From assembly GCF_030690345.1 (NCBI RefSeq), contig NZ_JAUYGV010000001.1:434001-498000 (forward strand): 64,000 nt of DNA, read 5' to 3'. Origin of the DNA: Rheinheimera sp. GTDB lineage: Bacteria; Pseudomonadota; Gammaproteobacteria; Enterobacterales; Alteromonadaceae. Below the pieces are notes generated by a model that worked only from the letters and a program-made list of their open reading frames with translations, did not search any database and was not told where the DNA came from. A program made the translations under genes and the position numbers. The first letter of the stretch is position 1. Every line of letters begins with the position of its first letter. Of the stretch, positions 29,583 to 39,621 are shown in pieces.

Positions 29583-32500
29583 TTAACATTTTTAAGTGGT
29601 TTAAGCTGGCACGCAGTGCCGCCGGTTTTATCGGCTTGGCCAGAAACATCAGGCCATGCTGTTTGGCTTTCATCGCCAGCCCGGCTTCAGGCGAGGCTGA
29701 TACCAAAATGCCGTTTACATTACCCCAAACCAATTTGATTTTTTCATACAGCTGCAAGCCATTCAGGTGCTGACCCAGCTGATAGTCAATTAACAAGGCA
29801 TCCGGTGCGCCATGCAAACGTGCATAGTCCAGCAGACTTTCTTCATCAAAAAAGCTCTTAACGTCATCAATTTGCCATTGCTGCAACAACACCGTTAATG
29901 CGGCCAGATTAGCCGCATCATCATCGACACACACTACCGACAACCCCTGCACCGGCCTTTGCTGAATATTGCCCGGCAACGGCAACTCCGGCCTTAACTC
30001 TGCCTGGCTCAGCGGCAGCACTAAACTGAACATACTGCCTTTACCGGGTGTGGATACCACTTTAAGCGGATGGCCGAGTAACTTTGCCATCCGGTTGACC
30101 ACTCCCAAGCCTAACCCTACCCCCTGCTCGCCTTTCGCGGTGGCATCAATACGGTAAAAATCTTCAAAAATACGCTGTAAATCACCGTCTGTAATACCGG
30201 GACCTGTGTCCCACACCTGGATCAACAGCTGCGAACCGCGCTTGCGACAACCCAGCACTATGCGACCTGTTTTCGTGTATTTAATCGCATTAGACAGCAA
30301 GTTTTGCAAAATTCGCCGCAAATAGGTCGGATCGGTTTGCACCTGATAGTCCGCAGCCCTTACGCTCAGCTGTAAGCCTTTTTGTTTGGCCAGCAAACTG
30401 AATTCGTCTGACAATTGCGCCAGCAACTCTTTTATCGCCACATTTTGCACATCCGGCGTTAACTTGCCATCGTCCAGCTTGGCGATTTCCAGCAAAGTAG
30501 AGATCAGCTCTTCCGACGCTTTCAGCGAATTGTCCAACTGGCCGATAATATGCTGTTGTTGCTGTGTATCTTTAATACCGGCCAGCGCCGCGGTAAATAA
30601 CCGCGCTGCATTGAGCGGCTGTAAAATGTCATGGCTGGCCAGCGCCAGAAAGCGTGTTTTCGAGGCGTTAGCGGCTTCTGCTTCGGCCTTGGCCTGTAGC
30701 AGCTGCTGCTCAGTTTCGCGCCGGCGCCGCACCTCGCCTAACAGCTCGTGATTTATCTCAGAGATGGTTTGGGTGCGCTCCTGCACGCGGTCTTCCAAAT
30801 GTTGCTTGGCTTCTGCCAGCGCTTGCACCGCTTTAACATGGTCCGATATATCGGTAAAACTGGTAACAAAACCACCGCCCGGAATAGGATTACCGCGCAT
30901 TTCTATCACACGGCCGTCCGGCCTTACCCGCTGAAACACATGCGCCGTGCCTTTTTGCATATGTGAAATACGCTTTTCGACGTGCTCGTCGGCACTGCCC
31001 GGGCCACACAAGCCGCGCTCGGCGTTAAAGCGCACTATATCGGCTACCGGCCGGCCTACCCGCACCATAGCTTCGGGGTAAGAAAACATTTCCAGATACG
31101 CTTTGTTCCACGCCACCAACTTTAACTCGCGGTCGACCACACTGACGCCCTGGCTTAAATGCTCCAGGGTAGAGAACAGGATTTTACGCGAAAACTGAAT
31201 AGCCTGGGTGGTGTCGTCAAACAGGGTTACCACATCTTCAAAACCCAGTTGCCGCCCTTCCAGTACAGCATTCACCATCGCCGCTGCCGAAGAGGCGCCA
31301 ATTACCCCGGCCAGTTCACGCTCTACGTGCTCCACCAGGCCAACACTGGGTAAATCATCCAACTGCAACGATTCTTGTTGGCGCCTGGCGTACTCTTGTA
31401 AACACTCCGCCGCGCGGCCGTTACCGACAAAACGCTCCAACAGAATTTTTAAATCGGTGTTACGGATGCGGATACGCCGTGCCGGGGTGTCCTGATGATT
31501 AACCGGCAAATTGGGCTTAACAAAGGCCACAGCCTGCAGCCGGTCCTGTAGATTAACCTGAGTCAACAAAGAGGCCAACACATAGAACAGCAGATTAAAA
31601 CCCAGCGAAAACAACACGCCGTGGCTTAAGCTATCCAGCTCAACACCGAATAAGGCGGTAGGCACCAGCCAGGACCAGCCGAATAAACCGGTTTGCATAA
31701 TGTTACTGTCAATGGCGCCGGTACTGACCAACTGCGGCAACATCAGCGTATAAAACCACAACACAAAGCCGACCGTTAAGCCAAGGTAAACACCGTTGGC
31801 ATTGCCGCGGCGCCAGTACAGGCCACCGATCACTGCCGGCGCCAGCTGGATCACCAGCGCAAAGGCCAACAAACCGGTTTCGGCCAGCTCGTAGTTGCGG
31901 GCAAACACACGGTAATACAAATAAGACAGCAACATCACTAATATTACCATGCTGCGACGCACCAGCAGGATCAACAAACTATAGTCGTGGCCGAGGCCAC
32001 GTTTTTTGCTGTGGCGCAACAAGCCCGGCATAATGACGTCGTTGCTGATCATCGTCGACAACGCCAGGGTGGCAATAATGATCATCGAGGTTGCCGCAGA
32101 GAAGCCGCCGATAAACACCAGTACGCTTAAGGTATGCCAACCGGATTGGGCCGGAATTAACAGTACAAAGCTGTCGGCCGAACTGAGCGCCTGCGGAAAT
32201 AACTGCATACCGCCAATGGCGATAGGAATAACCACTATGGTGACCAGAAATAAGTACAGTGAAAACCAGCGTCTGGCGTGGCGTAAATGATGATGTGAGA
32301 CATTTTCAACAAAGGCGACATGAAACTGGCGCGGCAGTAAAAACACCGCCGCCATCGCTAAAATGGTTTTGGTAATAAACTCCACCACGCCGTAACTGCT
32401 GCTGGTTTGTTGTTGCGCCATGGCATGATCGGCAAAACGCAGAAAAATACTGCGCTCGTCACTGAGCACAAACACATAAACCGCCAGCGCCAACATTAAC

Positions 32501-33114
32501 AAGGCAAACAACTTCACCACGGATTCAAAGGCAATAGCCACCATCACACCACGGCTTTGCTCGGTCAGGTGCAGCTTGCGGGTACCAAATAAAATAGCGA
32601 AAAATGCCATTGCCAACGCGCTTAAAAAGGCACTGTCCTGCCACCAGTTGGCGGTGTCGTCATTAAAATCACCGCCGAGTAATACCTGATAAGAGCTGGA
32701 TACGGCCTTTAATTGCAGCGCAATATAAGGCACCACCACCACCAGGCACACCAGCGAGGCAATCAGGGCGATATTTTTGCGTTTGCCGTAACGGGCAGAG
32801 ATAAAGTCGGCCACCGAGGTGACATTTTGCTTTTTGGCAACATAGAGTAGTTTAAACAAGAACGGCTGGGCAAAAATAAACAGCAACACAGGGCCGAGGT
32901 AAATCGGAATATAGTCCCAACCGCGGGTAACAGCAGTACCTACAGCGCCGTAATAAGTCCACGAAGTGCAGTACACCGCTAACGCCAGACTGTAGATCAG
33001 GCCCCCATACTTTCGTATTAGTTTATCATCCGCATGACGCTCGCCCCAGTTGGCAATAAGAAACAAACCACCAACATATAGCAACGCCAACAAAGCAACG
33101 ATCCAAGCGGCCAC
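29566..33114 (-). CDS. crbS: Hybrid sensor kinase with SSS transporter domain, CrbS
   Basis: A 1182-residue inner-membrane protein. Residues about 1-520 are a sodium/solute-symporter (SLC5-like) domain with some 13 helices; about 545-630 is a STAC linker; about 650-760 a PAS domain; then a coiled coil, a histidine kinase with His828 in ASHDILQPLNAARLF, N-box NLLSNAIKYT and G-box DTGPGI, and a C-terminal receiver with Asp1110. This order is that of CrbS/MxtR, which controls acetate use through CrbR. Whether it transports or only senses its ligand is open. Starts at GTG with AGGAG 6-7 bases before. Convergent with crbR. Confidence 0.92.
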   Translation of the reverse strand: MAAWIVALLALLYVGGLFLIANWGERHADDKLIRKYGGLIYSLALAVYCTSWTYYGAVGTAVTRGWDYIPIYLGPVLLFIFAQPFLFKLLYVAKKQNVTSVADFISARYGKRKNIALIASLVCLVVVVPYIALQLKAVSSSYQVLLGGDFNDDTANWWQDSAFLSALAMAFFAILFGTRKLHLTEQSRGVMVAIAFESVVKLFALLMLALAVYVFVLSDERSIFLRFADHAMAQQQTSSSYGVVEFITKTILAMAAVFLLPRQFHVAFVENVSHHHLRHARRWFSLYLFLVTIVVIPIAIGGMQLFPQALSSADSFVLLIPAQSGWHTLSVLVFIGGFSAATSMIIIATLALSTMISNDVIMPGLLRHSKKRGLGHDYSLLILLVRRSMVILVMLLSYLYYRVFARNYELAETGLLAFALVIQLAPAVIGGLYWRRGNANGVYLGLTVGFVLWFYTLMLPQLVSTGAIDSNIMQTGLFGWSWLVPTALFGVELDSLSHGVLFSLGFNLLFYVLASLLTQVNLQDRLQAVAFVKPNLPVNHQDTPARRIRIRNTDLKILLERFVGNGRAAECLQEYARRQQESLQLDDLPSVGLVEHVERELAGVIGASSAAAMVNAVLEGRQLGFEDVVTLFDDTTQAIQFSRKILFSTLEHLSQGVSVVDRELKLVAWNKAYLEMFSYPEAMVRVGRPVADIVRFNAERGLCGPGSADEHVEKRISHMQKGTAHVFQRVRPDGRVIEMRGNPIPGGGFVTSFTDISDHVKAVQALAEAKQHLEDRVQERTQTISEINHELLGEVRRRRETEQQLLQAKAEAEAANASKTRFLALASHDILQPLNAARLFTAALAGIKDTQQQQHIIGQLDNSLKASEELISTLLEIAKLDDGKLTPDVQNVAIKELLAQLSDEFSLLAKQKGLQLSVRAADYQVQTDPTYLRRILQNLLSNAIKYTKTGRIVLGCRKRGSQLLIQVWDTGPGITDGDLQRIFEDFYRIDATAKGEQGVGLGLGVVNRMAKLLGHPLKVVSTPGKGSMFSLVLPLSQAELRPELPLPGNIQQRPVQGLSVVCVDDDAANLAALTVLLQQWQIDDVKSFFDEESLLDYARLHGAPDALLIDYQLGQHLNGLQLYEKIKLVWGNVNGILVSASPEAGLAMKAKQHGLMFLAKPIKPAALRASLNHLKMLKRAAH

Positions 33115-33225
33115 TGCACTCTCCTGTTATTTTTCTTGTTTTACTTTTGGCTCAGGCCGCGTTGCAAGTCAATGCCCCGCGCTACAGCTTCGACTAAAGT
33201 CGGGCTTTCACTTGTGTTAACTACT

Positions 33226-33235
33226 GCTAGATTAA
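33226..33235. promoter_or_regulatory. Motif GCTAGATTAA before the symporter operon
   Basis: Matches GCTAGACTAA at 26700-26709 in 9 of 10 positions. It lies 43 bases before the symporter small-subunit start, in the divergent gap with crbS. Candidate binding site for the acetate regulator. Confidence 0.35.
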
Positions 33236-33277
33236 CTTTGCGAGATAAAAATAACAAAGGAAAGGAGTGTAATTATT

Positions 33278-33541
33278 ATGACAGAGCACGATCGCAACGC
33301 GGCGGCTTATTGGTCAGCGAACCTTCGCCTGATCATTGGCAGCCTCATCGTCTGGGCTCTGGTGTCTTACGGTTTCGGGATCTTATTGCGTCCCATGCTG
33401 GCAGGCATCAGTGTAGGCGGTACCGACCTTGGCTTCTGGTTTGCACAACAGGGGTCTATTTTAACCTTTATCGTCTTAATCTTCTTCTATGCCTGGAGAA
33501 TGAATAAGCTTGATAAAGAATTTGGCCTGCACGAGGAGTAA
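33278..33541 (+). CDS. Sodium/substrate symporter small subunit (DUF4212)
   Basis: An 87-residue membrane protein with two helices (about 18-38 and 56-75). AAYWSANLRLIIGSLIVWALVS-like sequence and the GFWFAQQGSI loop are typical of the small subunit that pairs with an SSS-family transporter. AAAGGAAAGGAG precedes the start. Its stop codon lies 7 bases before the large subunit. Confidence 0.9.
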   Translation: MTEHDRNAAAYWSANLRLIIGSLIVWALVSYGFGILLRPMLAGISVGGTDLGFWFAQQGSILTFIVLIFFYAWRMNKLDKEFGLHEE

Positions 33542-33548
33542 GCCCGTC

Positions 33549-35315
33549 ATGAGTCAATTTGCCATTAATCTTATTTTTGTTGGCGGCTCCTTCGCGCTCT
33601 ATATCGCTATCGCGATTTGGGCCCGGGCCGGGTCAACCAAAGAGTTTTACGTAGCCGGTGGTGGTGTACACCCGGTAATGAACGGTATGGCCACTGCGGC
33701 CGACTGGATGTCTGCTGCATCTTTTATCTCTATGGCGGGCTTAATTGCCGCCGGTGGTTATGCCAATTCAACCTACCTGATGGGCTGGACCGGTGGTTAT
33801 GTACTGCTGGCCATGCTGTTAGCCCCCTATCTGCGTAAGTTCGGTAAGTTTACCGTGCCGGAATTTATCGGTGACCGTTTTTACAGTAAAAACGCCCGCT
33901 TTGTAGCGGTGGCCTGTTTAATCATTGCTTCGGTAACTTACGTTATCGGCCAGATGACCGGCGCTGGTGTAGCGTTTTCGCGCTTCCTGGAAGTGGAAAG
34001 TGATACCGGTCTGATTATCGCCGGCGTTATCGTGTTCCTGTACGCGGTAATGGGCGGTATGAAAGGTATTACCTATACCCAGGTAGCACAGTACGTGGTA
34101 CTGATTATCGCTTATACCATCCCTGCGGTATTTATCTCGCTGCAGTTAACCGGTAACTTCTTACCACCGCTGGGCTTGTTCTCTGATCACGTTGAATCCG
34201 GCATTCCGTTGCTACAGAAACTGGATATGGTGGTGCGGGATCTGGGCTTTGTTGATTACACCGCTGACGTTTCCAATAAACTGAATATGGTGTTATTCAC
34301 TCTGTCACTGATGATTGGTACCGCCGGCTTACCGCACGTTATTATTCGTTTTTTCACCGTACCTAAGGTATCGGATGCCCGCTGGTCTGCCGGTTGGGCG
34401 CTGGTGTTTATTGCGCTGCTGTATTTAACCGCACCGGCTGTAGCCTCTATGGCACGGTTAAACCTGTTAACCACAATTTACCCTGCCGGCCCGACTGCTG
34501 ATGCAATTGAATATGCTGAACGTCCGGACTGGATTAAAAACTGGGAATTAACGGGCTTAATTAAGTTTGACGATAAAAACGCCGATGGCCGTATTCAACT
34601 GTATAACGACACTGCCGCCTTTAAAGCAACGGCTGACGCACGGGGTTGGAACGGTAACGAGCTGACAGTAAATAACGATATTCTGGTACTGGCAAACCCT
34701 GAGATTGCCAACTTACCAGGCTGGGTTATCGGCTTAATTGCCGCCGGTGGTTTGGCAGCAGCCTTATCTACTGCGGCGGGCTTGTTGTTGGCGATATCGT
34801 CGGCTATCAGCCATGACTTAATCAAGGGCTCGATTAATCCGGGTATCAGTGAGAAGGGTGAACTGCTGGCAGCACGGATTTCGATGGCAGTGGCCATAGT
34901 GGTGGCGACCTGGCTGGGGATGAATCCGCCCGGTTTCGCCGCCCAGGTTGTTGCGTTGGCATTTGGTATTGCCGCAGCGTCTATCTTCCCGGCGCTGATG
35001 ATGGGTATATTCTCCAAACGGGTGAACAGCAAAGGTGCAATCGCCGGTATGCTGGCAGGTTTACTGTCAACGGTAATTTATATCTTTCTGTTCCTGGGTT
35101 GGTTCTTTATCCCGGGTACAGCAACCTTGGCTAACACGCCGGATAACTGGTTATTTGGTATCTCCCCGCTGTCGTTCGGTGCTATTGGTGCAATGATTAA
35201 CTTTATTGTTGCCTTTGCCGTATCCTCAGCAACAGAAGCGCCACCGTTACATATCCAACAACTGGTAGAAAGTGTGCGTTACCCTAAAGGTGCCGGTGCA
35301 GCCACTGATCACTAA
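33549..35315 (+). CDS. Sodium/solute symporter large subunit (acetate-type)
   Basis: A 588-residue SSS-family transporter with about 13 helices, close to the subfamily paired with DUF4212 and related to ActP. DWMSAASFISMAGLIAAGGY and GGLAAALSTAAGLLLAISSAISHDL are the SSS core. An insertion near residues 325-395 (WELTGLIKFDDKNADGRIQL region) forms an extra non-membrane loop typical of this subfamily. The start at 33549 follows GAGGAG and gives the usual N-terminus; the frame is open 13 codons upstream inside the small subunit. Acetate or another short acid is the likely substrate. Confidence 0.9.
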   Translation: MSQFAINLIFVGGSFALYIAIAIWARAGSTKEFYVAGGGVHPVMNGMATAADWMSAASFISMAGLIAAGGYANSTYLMGWTGGYVLLAMLLAPYLRKFGKFTVPEFIGDRFYSKNARFVAVACLIIASVTYVIGQMTGAGVAFSRFLEVESDTGLIIAGVIVFLYAVMGGMKGITYTQVAQYVVLIIAYTIPAVFISLQLTGNFLPPLGLFSDHVESGIPLLQKLDMVVRDLGFVDYTADVSNKLNMVLFTLSLMIGTAGLPHVIIRFFTVPKVSDARWSAGWALVFIALLYLTAPAVASMARLNLLTTIYPAGPTADAIEYAERPDWIKNWELTGLIKFDDKNADGRIQLYNDTAAFKATADARGWNGNELTVNNDILVLANPEIANLPGWVIGLIAAGGLAAALSTAAGLLLAISSAISHDLIKGSINPGISEKGELLAARISMAVAIVVATWLGMNPPGFAAQVVALAFGIAAASIFPALMMGIFSKRVNSKGAIAGMLAGLLSTVIYIFLFLGWFFIPGTATLANTPDNWLFGISPLSFGAIGAMINFIVAFAVSSATEAPPLHIQQLVESVRYPKGAGAATDH

Positions 35316-35365
35316 GCATCTGATTTACCTTACTTCAGCTACTGTAGTAAGGTAGCTATAACAAT

Positions 35366-35396
35366 ACGGGCTTTCATGGTGAAGGCCCGTCTTTTT
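35366..35396 (+). terminator. Terminator after the symporter
   Basis: ACGGGC-TT-TCA...TGAAG-GCCCGT followed by CTTTTT. It also acts as a boundary before the next small gene. Confidence 0.75.
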
Positions 35397-35409
35397 CAGG
35401 AAAGACATT

Positions 35410-35928
35410 ATGCTGTGGGAATTGATTGCAACGGTATTCGCCGGTTTAGGTGCGGCAGGCATTGCATTACTGCTGCGCAAGCTCAGTAACAATATCGCCC
35501 CGCGCTGGTTAATCCCGGTATTTGCCGGTGCCGCTATGTTAGGTTTTCAAATCTACAGCGAATACACCTGGTTCGAGCATCAAACCAGCTTATTGCCGCA
35601 AGGCGTGGTAGTGGTGAAAGCCGTTGAGCAACAGGCAGTTTGGCGGCCATGGAGTTACCTGTATCCGCAAACGCTGCGCTTTATCGCGGCCGATATTGCC
35701 AATGCTTCTGCCAATACAGTTAATCCGCAGCTTAAATTAGTTGATCTGTATTTTTTTGAACGCCGGGCTCAGGCCAGACGTGTACCCCAGGTAGTCCATT
35801 GCGCGCAACATTCCCGCGCCAATTTTACCGACCAATTACTTATACCGCAGGGCAATGAAACGCTAAGCCCTGAGTGGCAACAACTTAGCCAAACTGATCC
35901 GCTGCTACTGGCACTGTGCCACAGCTGA
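35410..35928 (+). CDS. Conserved membrane protein of unknown function
   Basis: A 172-residue protein with two N-terminal helices (about 3-22 and 34-50) and a soluble, probably periplasmic C-terminal part (about 60-172) with a Cys pair (VVHCAQH and LALCHS). I do not recognise the domain. Its constant neighbours here, the acetate symporter upstream and the DUF294 protein downstream, suggest a support role in the same module. Confidence 0.75.
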   Translation: MLWELIATVFAGLGAAGIALLLRKLSNNIAPRWLIPVFAGAAMLGFQIYSEYTWFEHQTSLLPQGVVVVKAVEQQAVWRPWSYLYPQTLRFIAADIANASANTVNPQLKLVDLYFFERRAQARRVPQVVHCAQHSRANFTDQLLIPQGNETLSPEWQQLSQTDPLLLALCHS

Positions 35929-35968
35929 TAATGCAGCGTTAGCGGCCACTACCGCGCCCGGAGCAATA

Positions 35969-37795
35969 ATGGAAATAGCAGATGTCAGTAATTTTCTCTG
36001 TGACACCACACCGTTCGATCAACTGAGCAGTGCTGCCGTTGCCGGTTTATCGGCCCATATCAAAGTGTATTATTACCAGACCGGGGATAGCGTTAATATT
36101 AACACTGAGCGTTTGCTGATTGTCCGCACCGGTATTTTTACGCTGTACAGTGATCAGCAGCAACTATTGACCAAACTGCAAAGCGGTGATTTTTATGGTT
36201 ATCAGCAACTGCTTACCGGCTTAACGGACAATGATACCCTGCAGTGTGAAGAAGATGGCCTGGTGTATTGGCTCGAAGCCGACGCCTTTCACCAATGCCG
36301 TTATCAGTACAAAAATATTGATATTTTTTTTCAACGCCTGTTCAGCCGCCGGCTACACCAATACCGCGAGCAGCAACAAAGCTCGCGCTTTACGCTGAAA
36401 ATCAGTGATGTGGTACAGCAGCGTAAAATTGCGGTACGGCCGGAGCAAACCGTACAGCAGGCGGCCAAATTAATGTCAGACCAGCGCGTATCATCCTTGC
36501 TGGTAGAAGAACACGACAAGCTGGTGGGCATTGTTACCGACCGCGATTTAAGAAGCCGTGTACTGGCACAAGCGTTACCGGCAAGTACTCAGGTGGGCCA
36601 GGTGATGACGCGGCAACCGCAGAGTATTGAGCGCCATGCCTATTTGTATGAAGCCGTACAACAAATGAGCCAGCACAATATTCACCATTTGCCGGTAATA
36701 GAACAAGGCATTTGCTGTGGCATGCTAACGGCGACCGACGTGATCCGCAGCCAGCAGGACCATCCGGTTTACCTGATTGGCGAAATCCACCGCCAGGCAA
36801 CAGTTGACGGCTTGGAGCGCTGCAGCCAGCAGATAGCCAACCTTGCTGTTACGCTGAGTAAGCAGCAGGTACCGGCCCATGAAGCCGGCCATATTATTAC
36901 CACCATTACCGACGCCCTGACCCAGCGCCTTATTTACCTGGCTCAGCAACAACTGGGCGAGCCCCCCTGCGTCTTCAGTTGGTTGGCTTTTGGCTCCCAG
37001 GCGCGGATGGACCAAAGCTTAAATGCCGATCAGGACAATGCACTGCTGCTGGAGAAAGAACCCAGCGGCGCAGTCGGTGATTATTTTGCGCAGTTAGCCG
37101 ATTTTGTTTGCCAGGGCCTGGCACGCTGCGGCATTACCCTGTGCCCGGGCAATATTATGGCCAGTAATGCCGAGCTGCGCTTAAGCTTAAAAGGCTGGTC
37201 CGGCCGTTTTGCCCGCTGGATAGCCACCCCTACGCCGGATGCGCTGCTAAAAGCCAGCATCTTCTTCGACCTGCGGGTAATAGATGGCAGCAGAGGCCTG
37301 TTTAACGCCCTACAGGAAGATATTCTGCAGCGCACGGCTCAGGCGCCACTGTTTTTGTATCATCTGGCACAGGCTGCTCTGCAGCGCACAGCGCCGCTGG
37401 GCTTTTTTAAGAACTTTATTCTGGAACAAGACGGCAAACATAAAAAAGGCCTGGATTTGAAAAAGCGCGGTATCAGCCTGATCACAGATTTAGTCCGCGT
37501 TTATGCGCTGTCGGCCGGCATATATGAAGTGAATACCCGCCGGCGCCTGCAGCAACTGGCCGCACAAGGCGTGATAGACAGCAAAGACAGCCAGAATTTA
37601 AATGATGCCTTTGATTTGCTGGCGCAACTGCGCTGGGAAAAACACCAGCACGACTTACAACAAGGCCATGATGTGACCAATTTACTGGACCCGTCAGAAA
37701 TATCCGGCCTGGCACGGCACCAAATGAAAGACAGCTTTGCCGTGATCAACAGCGCCCAGGCCAGTGTAAAACACCGTTTCTGCCGGGATCTTTAA
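35969..37795 (+). CDS. cNMP-like / CBS / DUF294 nucleotidyltransferase-like protein
   Basis: A 608-residue signalling protein. An N-terminal cyclic-nucleotide-binding-like domain (about 15-125), two CBS domains (about 145-200 and 208-262), then a DUF294 nucleotidyltransferase-like domain with GSQAR at 342-346 and DQD at 354-356, followed by a helical C-terminal domain (about 450-605). The same architecture sits beside acetate transporters in many Proteobacteria and is thought to tune them. The canonical GSxGR reads GSQAR here. Overlaps nothing; the exonuclease starts 2 bases after its stop. Confidence 0.88.
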   Translation: MEIADVSNFLCDTTPFDQLSSAAVAGLSAHIKVYYYQTGDSVNINTERLLIVRTGIFTLYSDQQQLLTKLQSGDFYGYQQLLTGLTDNDTLQCEEDGLVYWLEADAFHQCRYQYKNIDIFFQRLFSRRLHQYREQQQSSRFTLKISDVVQQRKIAVRPEQTVQQAAKLMSDQRVSSLLVEEHDKLVGIVTDRDLRSRVLAQALPASTQVGQVMTRQPQSIERHAYLYEAVQQMSQHNIHHLPVIEQGICCGMLTATDVIRSQQDHPVYLIGEIHRQATVDGLERCSQQIANLAVTLSKQQVPAHEAGHIITTITDALTQRLIYLAQQQLGEPPCVFSWLAFGSQARMDQSLNADQDNALLLEKEPSGAVGDYFAQLADFVCQGLARCGITLCPGNIMASNAELRLSLKGWSGRFARWIATPTPDALLKASIFFDLRVIDGSRGLFNALQEDILQRTAQAPLFLYHLAQAALQRTAPLGFFKNFILEQDGKHKKGLDLKKRGISLITDLVRVYALSAGIYEVNTRRRLQQLAAQGVIDSKDSQNLNDAFDLLAQLRWEKHQHDLQQGHDVTNLLDPSEISGLARHQMKDSFAVINSAQASVKHRFCRDL

Positions 37796-37797
37796 CT

Positions 37798-38460
37798 GTG
37801 CTCAGCTGGTTACGACGAAAAAATACCGCGCTGAGCGAGGTCGTTACTCACTTTGCCAAAGTTCCCTACCCGCCACCGGGCAGCCTGGTAGCACAGAGCA
37901 ATTTTCTGGCATTGGATTTAGAGCTTACCGGGTTAAATCCGCGCAAAGATCATATTGTCAGCATTGGTTGGGTGCCGGTACGGGCGCGGGAAATTGTGCT
38001 GGCAGAGGCAAAACACTACCTGATCAGTAGTCCAGTCAGTGTCGGCCAAAGCGCGGTGTACCATGGCTTGCACGACCGGCAACTGCAAAATGCCCACGAT
38101 ATCGCTGAGGTATTAACCCAACTGCTAACGCAGTATGCCGGTTATGTGTTTGTTGCCCATCACAGCGCACTGGACGAGCAGTTTTTACGCGTGGCCTGCC
38201 AGCGCTGTTTTGGCAAGGCGCCGCGTTTTCGCTTTGTCGATACCATGAAAATTGAATGGCAACGCCTGCTGCGCCGCGGCAAGGTGGTAAAACATGATGC
38301 ACTGAAGCTGGGCGCCTGCCTGGAGCGGCACGGCTTACCGGCGATGCCGGACCATCATGCCTTAGAAGATGCTTACAGCAGCGCCCTGCTGCTGCTAAGT
38401 GAATTAAAACCCGGCGGCGAGAATATGACGCTGGCCGACTTATATCTGTTATCGCGCTAA
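37798..38460 (+). CDS. DEDDh 3'-5' exonuclease (DnaQ-like)
   Basis: A 220-residue protein with the DEDDh residues visible: Asp40 and Glu42 in LDLELTG, Asp126 in VAHHSALDEQFL, His186 and Asp191 in HHALEDA. It resembles the DNA polymerase III epsilon family but lacks a polymerase-binding tail. Starts at GTG two bases after the DUF294 gene, so the two are co-translated; this pairing is common. Substrate unknown. Confidence 0.88.
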   Translation: MLSWLRRKNTALSEVVTHFAKVPYPPPGSLVAQSNFLALDLELTGLNPRKDHIVSIGWVPVRAREIVLAEAKHYLISSPVSVGQSAVYHGLHDRQLQNAHDIAEVLTQLLTQYAGYVFVAHHSALDEQFLRVACQRCFGKAPRFRFVDTMKIEWQRLLRRGKVVKHDALKLGACLERHGLPAMPDHHALEDAYSSALLLLSELKPGGENMTLADLYLLSR

Positions 38461-38509
38461 GCTGTTTTCGCGCTATGTTGCTGTTAAATGCCTGACAGCA
38501 CTAACAGTG

Positions 38510-38830
38510 CTATAAACGCCCTACTTGCTTGCGGTTAATGGCAGTCACCTTGCCGCCGGTCAGCGTTAACGACACCAAATAATCGCCGCCCATATCGGCT
38601 TTTAGCCGGTAAGACCAGGTTTCCACTGTTTCGCCGCTTACCGGCTCACCGGTATCAACGCCTAAGGTTTCCACATCTTTAGATTCCGGTTGGCCGGCCA
38701 GTGCCAACACTTCAATACGCGGCATACCGCACTTTAGCAACTTGCCATCCGCTAAACGAAAGCCGCAGGCCTGCGCCGGTGCGGTAAACGCTAATAGCAC
38801 TAACACGATAATACTGATAGATAATTTCAT
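38510..38830 (-). CDS. DUF2845 secreted protein
   Basis: A 106-residue precursor with a signal peptide (MKLSISIIVLVLLAFTAPAQ, cleavage after AQA). The mature part starts CGFRLADGKLLKCGM, two Cys that may form a disulfide, then a small beta domain ending in GKVTAINRKQVG. This is the DUF2845 pattern, related to outer-membrane small-protein-A-like folds. Function unknown. Confidence 0.8.
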   Translation of the reverse strand: MKLSISIIVLVLLAFTAPAQACGFRLADGKLLKCGMPRIEVLALAGQPESKDVETLGVDTGEPVSGETVETWSYRLKADMGGDYLVSLTLTGGKVTAINRKQVGRL

Positions 38831-38941
38831 GGCTTACTCCCTGCAAAATGTTGTACAGAGTATAGTGACAACATCATCCTTAACACCAGATTAAAACCTT
38901 ACATTTACAATAAAATTACACAGCGTTATAGCTGGTGGATT

Positions 38942-39505
38942 TCAGTCTGCCGCCAACATTTTTAACACCTTGCACGGGTTACCACCGGCCAGCACGCCTG
39001 AGGGCACATCTTTGGTTACCACACTGCCGGCGGCAATCACACTACCGGCGCCGATACTCACGCCGGGTAAAAGCACTGCACCACCGCCAATCCAAACATC
39101 GTCGGCAATGTTTATCGGTAAAGCCTGCTCCAGCAAAGTACGCCGCTTAACGGCATCCAGCGGATGATTCACGGTATAAATTTGTACCGCAGGGCCAAAA
39201 AATACGTTATTACCAATATTCACCGGCGCAACATCCAGCACCACGCAGTTAAAGTTAAAAAACACTTTGCTACCGCTGCGAATGTTATAGCCGTAATCGC
39301 AGTAAAACGGTGGTTCAGCATAAAAATGCTTACCGGTATTGGGCAACCACTGTTTTAACAGTTGCCGGCGCAGCGCCTCATCATCCGGCGCGCTGTGGTT
39401 AAATTGATGCTGTAACTTACGCGCCGCCAAACGCTCAGCGCTAAGCTGTTTATCCAGCGGGTTATACCAGTCTCCGGATAGCATTTTGTGTTTTTCTGGT
39501 GACAT
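38942..39505 (-). CDS. maa: Maltose/sugar O-acetyltransferase, hexapeptide family
   Basis: A 187-residue left-handed beta-helix acetyltransferase. N-terminal MLSGDWYNPLDKQL is the Maa/NodL signature, and the C-terminal half has hexapeptide repeats with catalytic His in YTVNHPLDAV, DDVWIGGGAVLLPGVSIG and GSVVTKDVP. The start at 39505 has AGGTG before it; 7 further codons upstream are open. Transfers acetyl from acetyl-CoA to a sugar hydroxyl; the exact sugar is not known. Confidence 0.88.
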   Translation of the reverse strand: MSPEKHKMLSGDWYNPLDKQLSAERLAARKLQHQFNHSAPDDEALRRQLLKQWLPNTGKHFYAEPPFYCDYGYNIRSGSKVFFNFNCVVLDVAPVNIGNNVFFGPAVQIYTVNHPLDAVKRRTLLEQALPINIADDVWIGGGAVLLPGVSIGAGSVIAAGSVVTKDVPSGVLAGGNPCKVLKMLAAD

Positions 39506-39621
39506 AAAACACCTGCGCAAAGGCAATTAAAAGCAAGAATACCCCAAGCTTTATCAATAAGTTTGCTTATTGACTGAGAGCTTCTGTTGCTGTGACTCAA
39601 TAAAACCCGGTTTGTGTTGGG

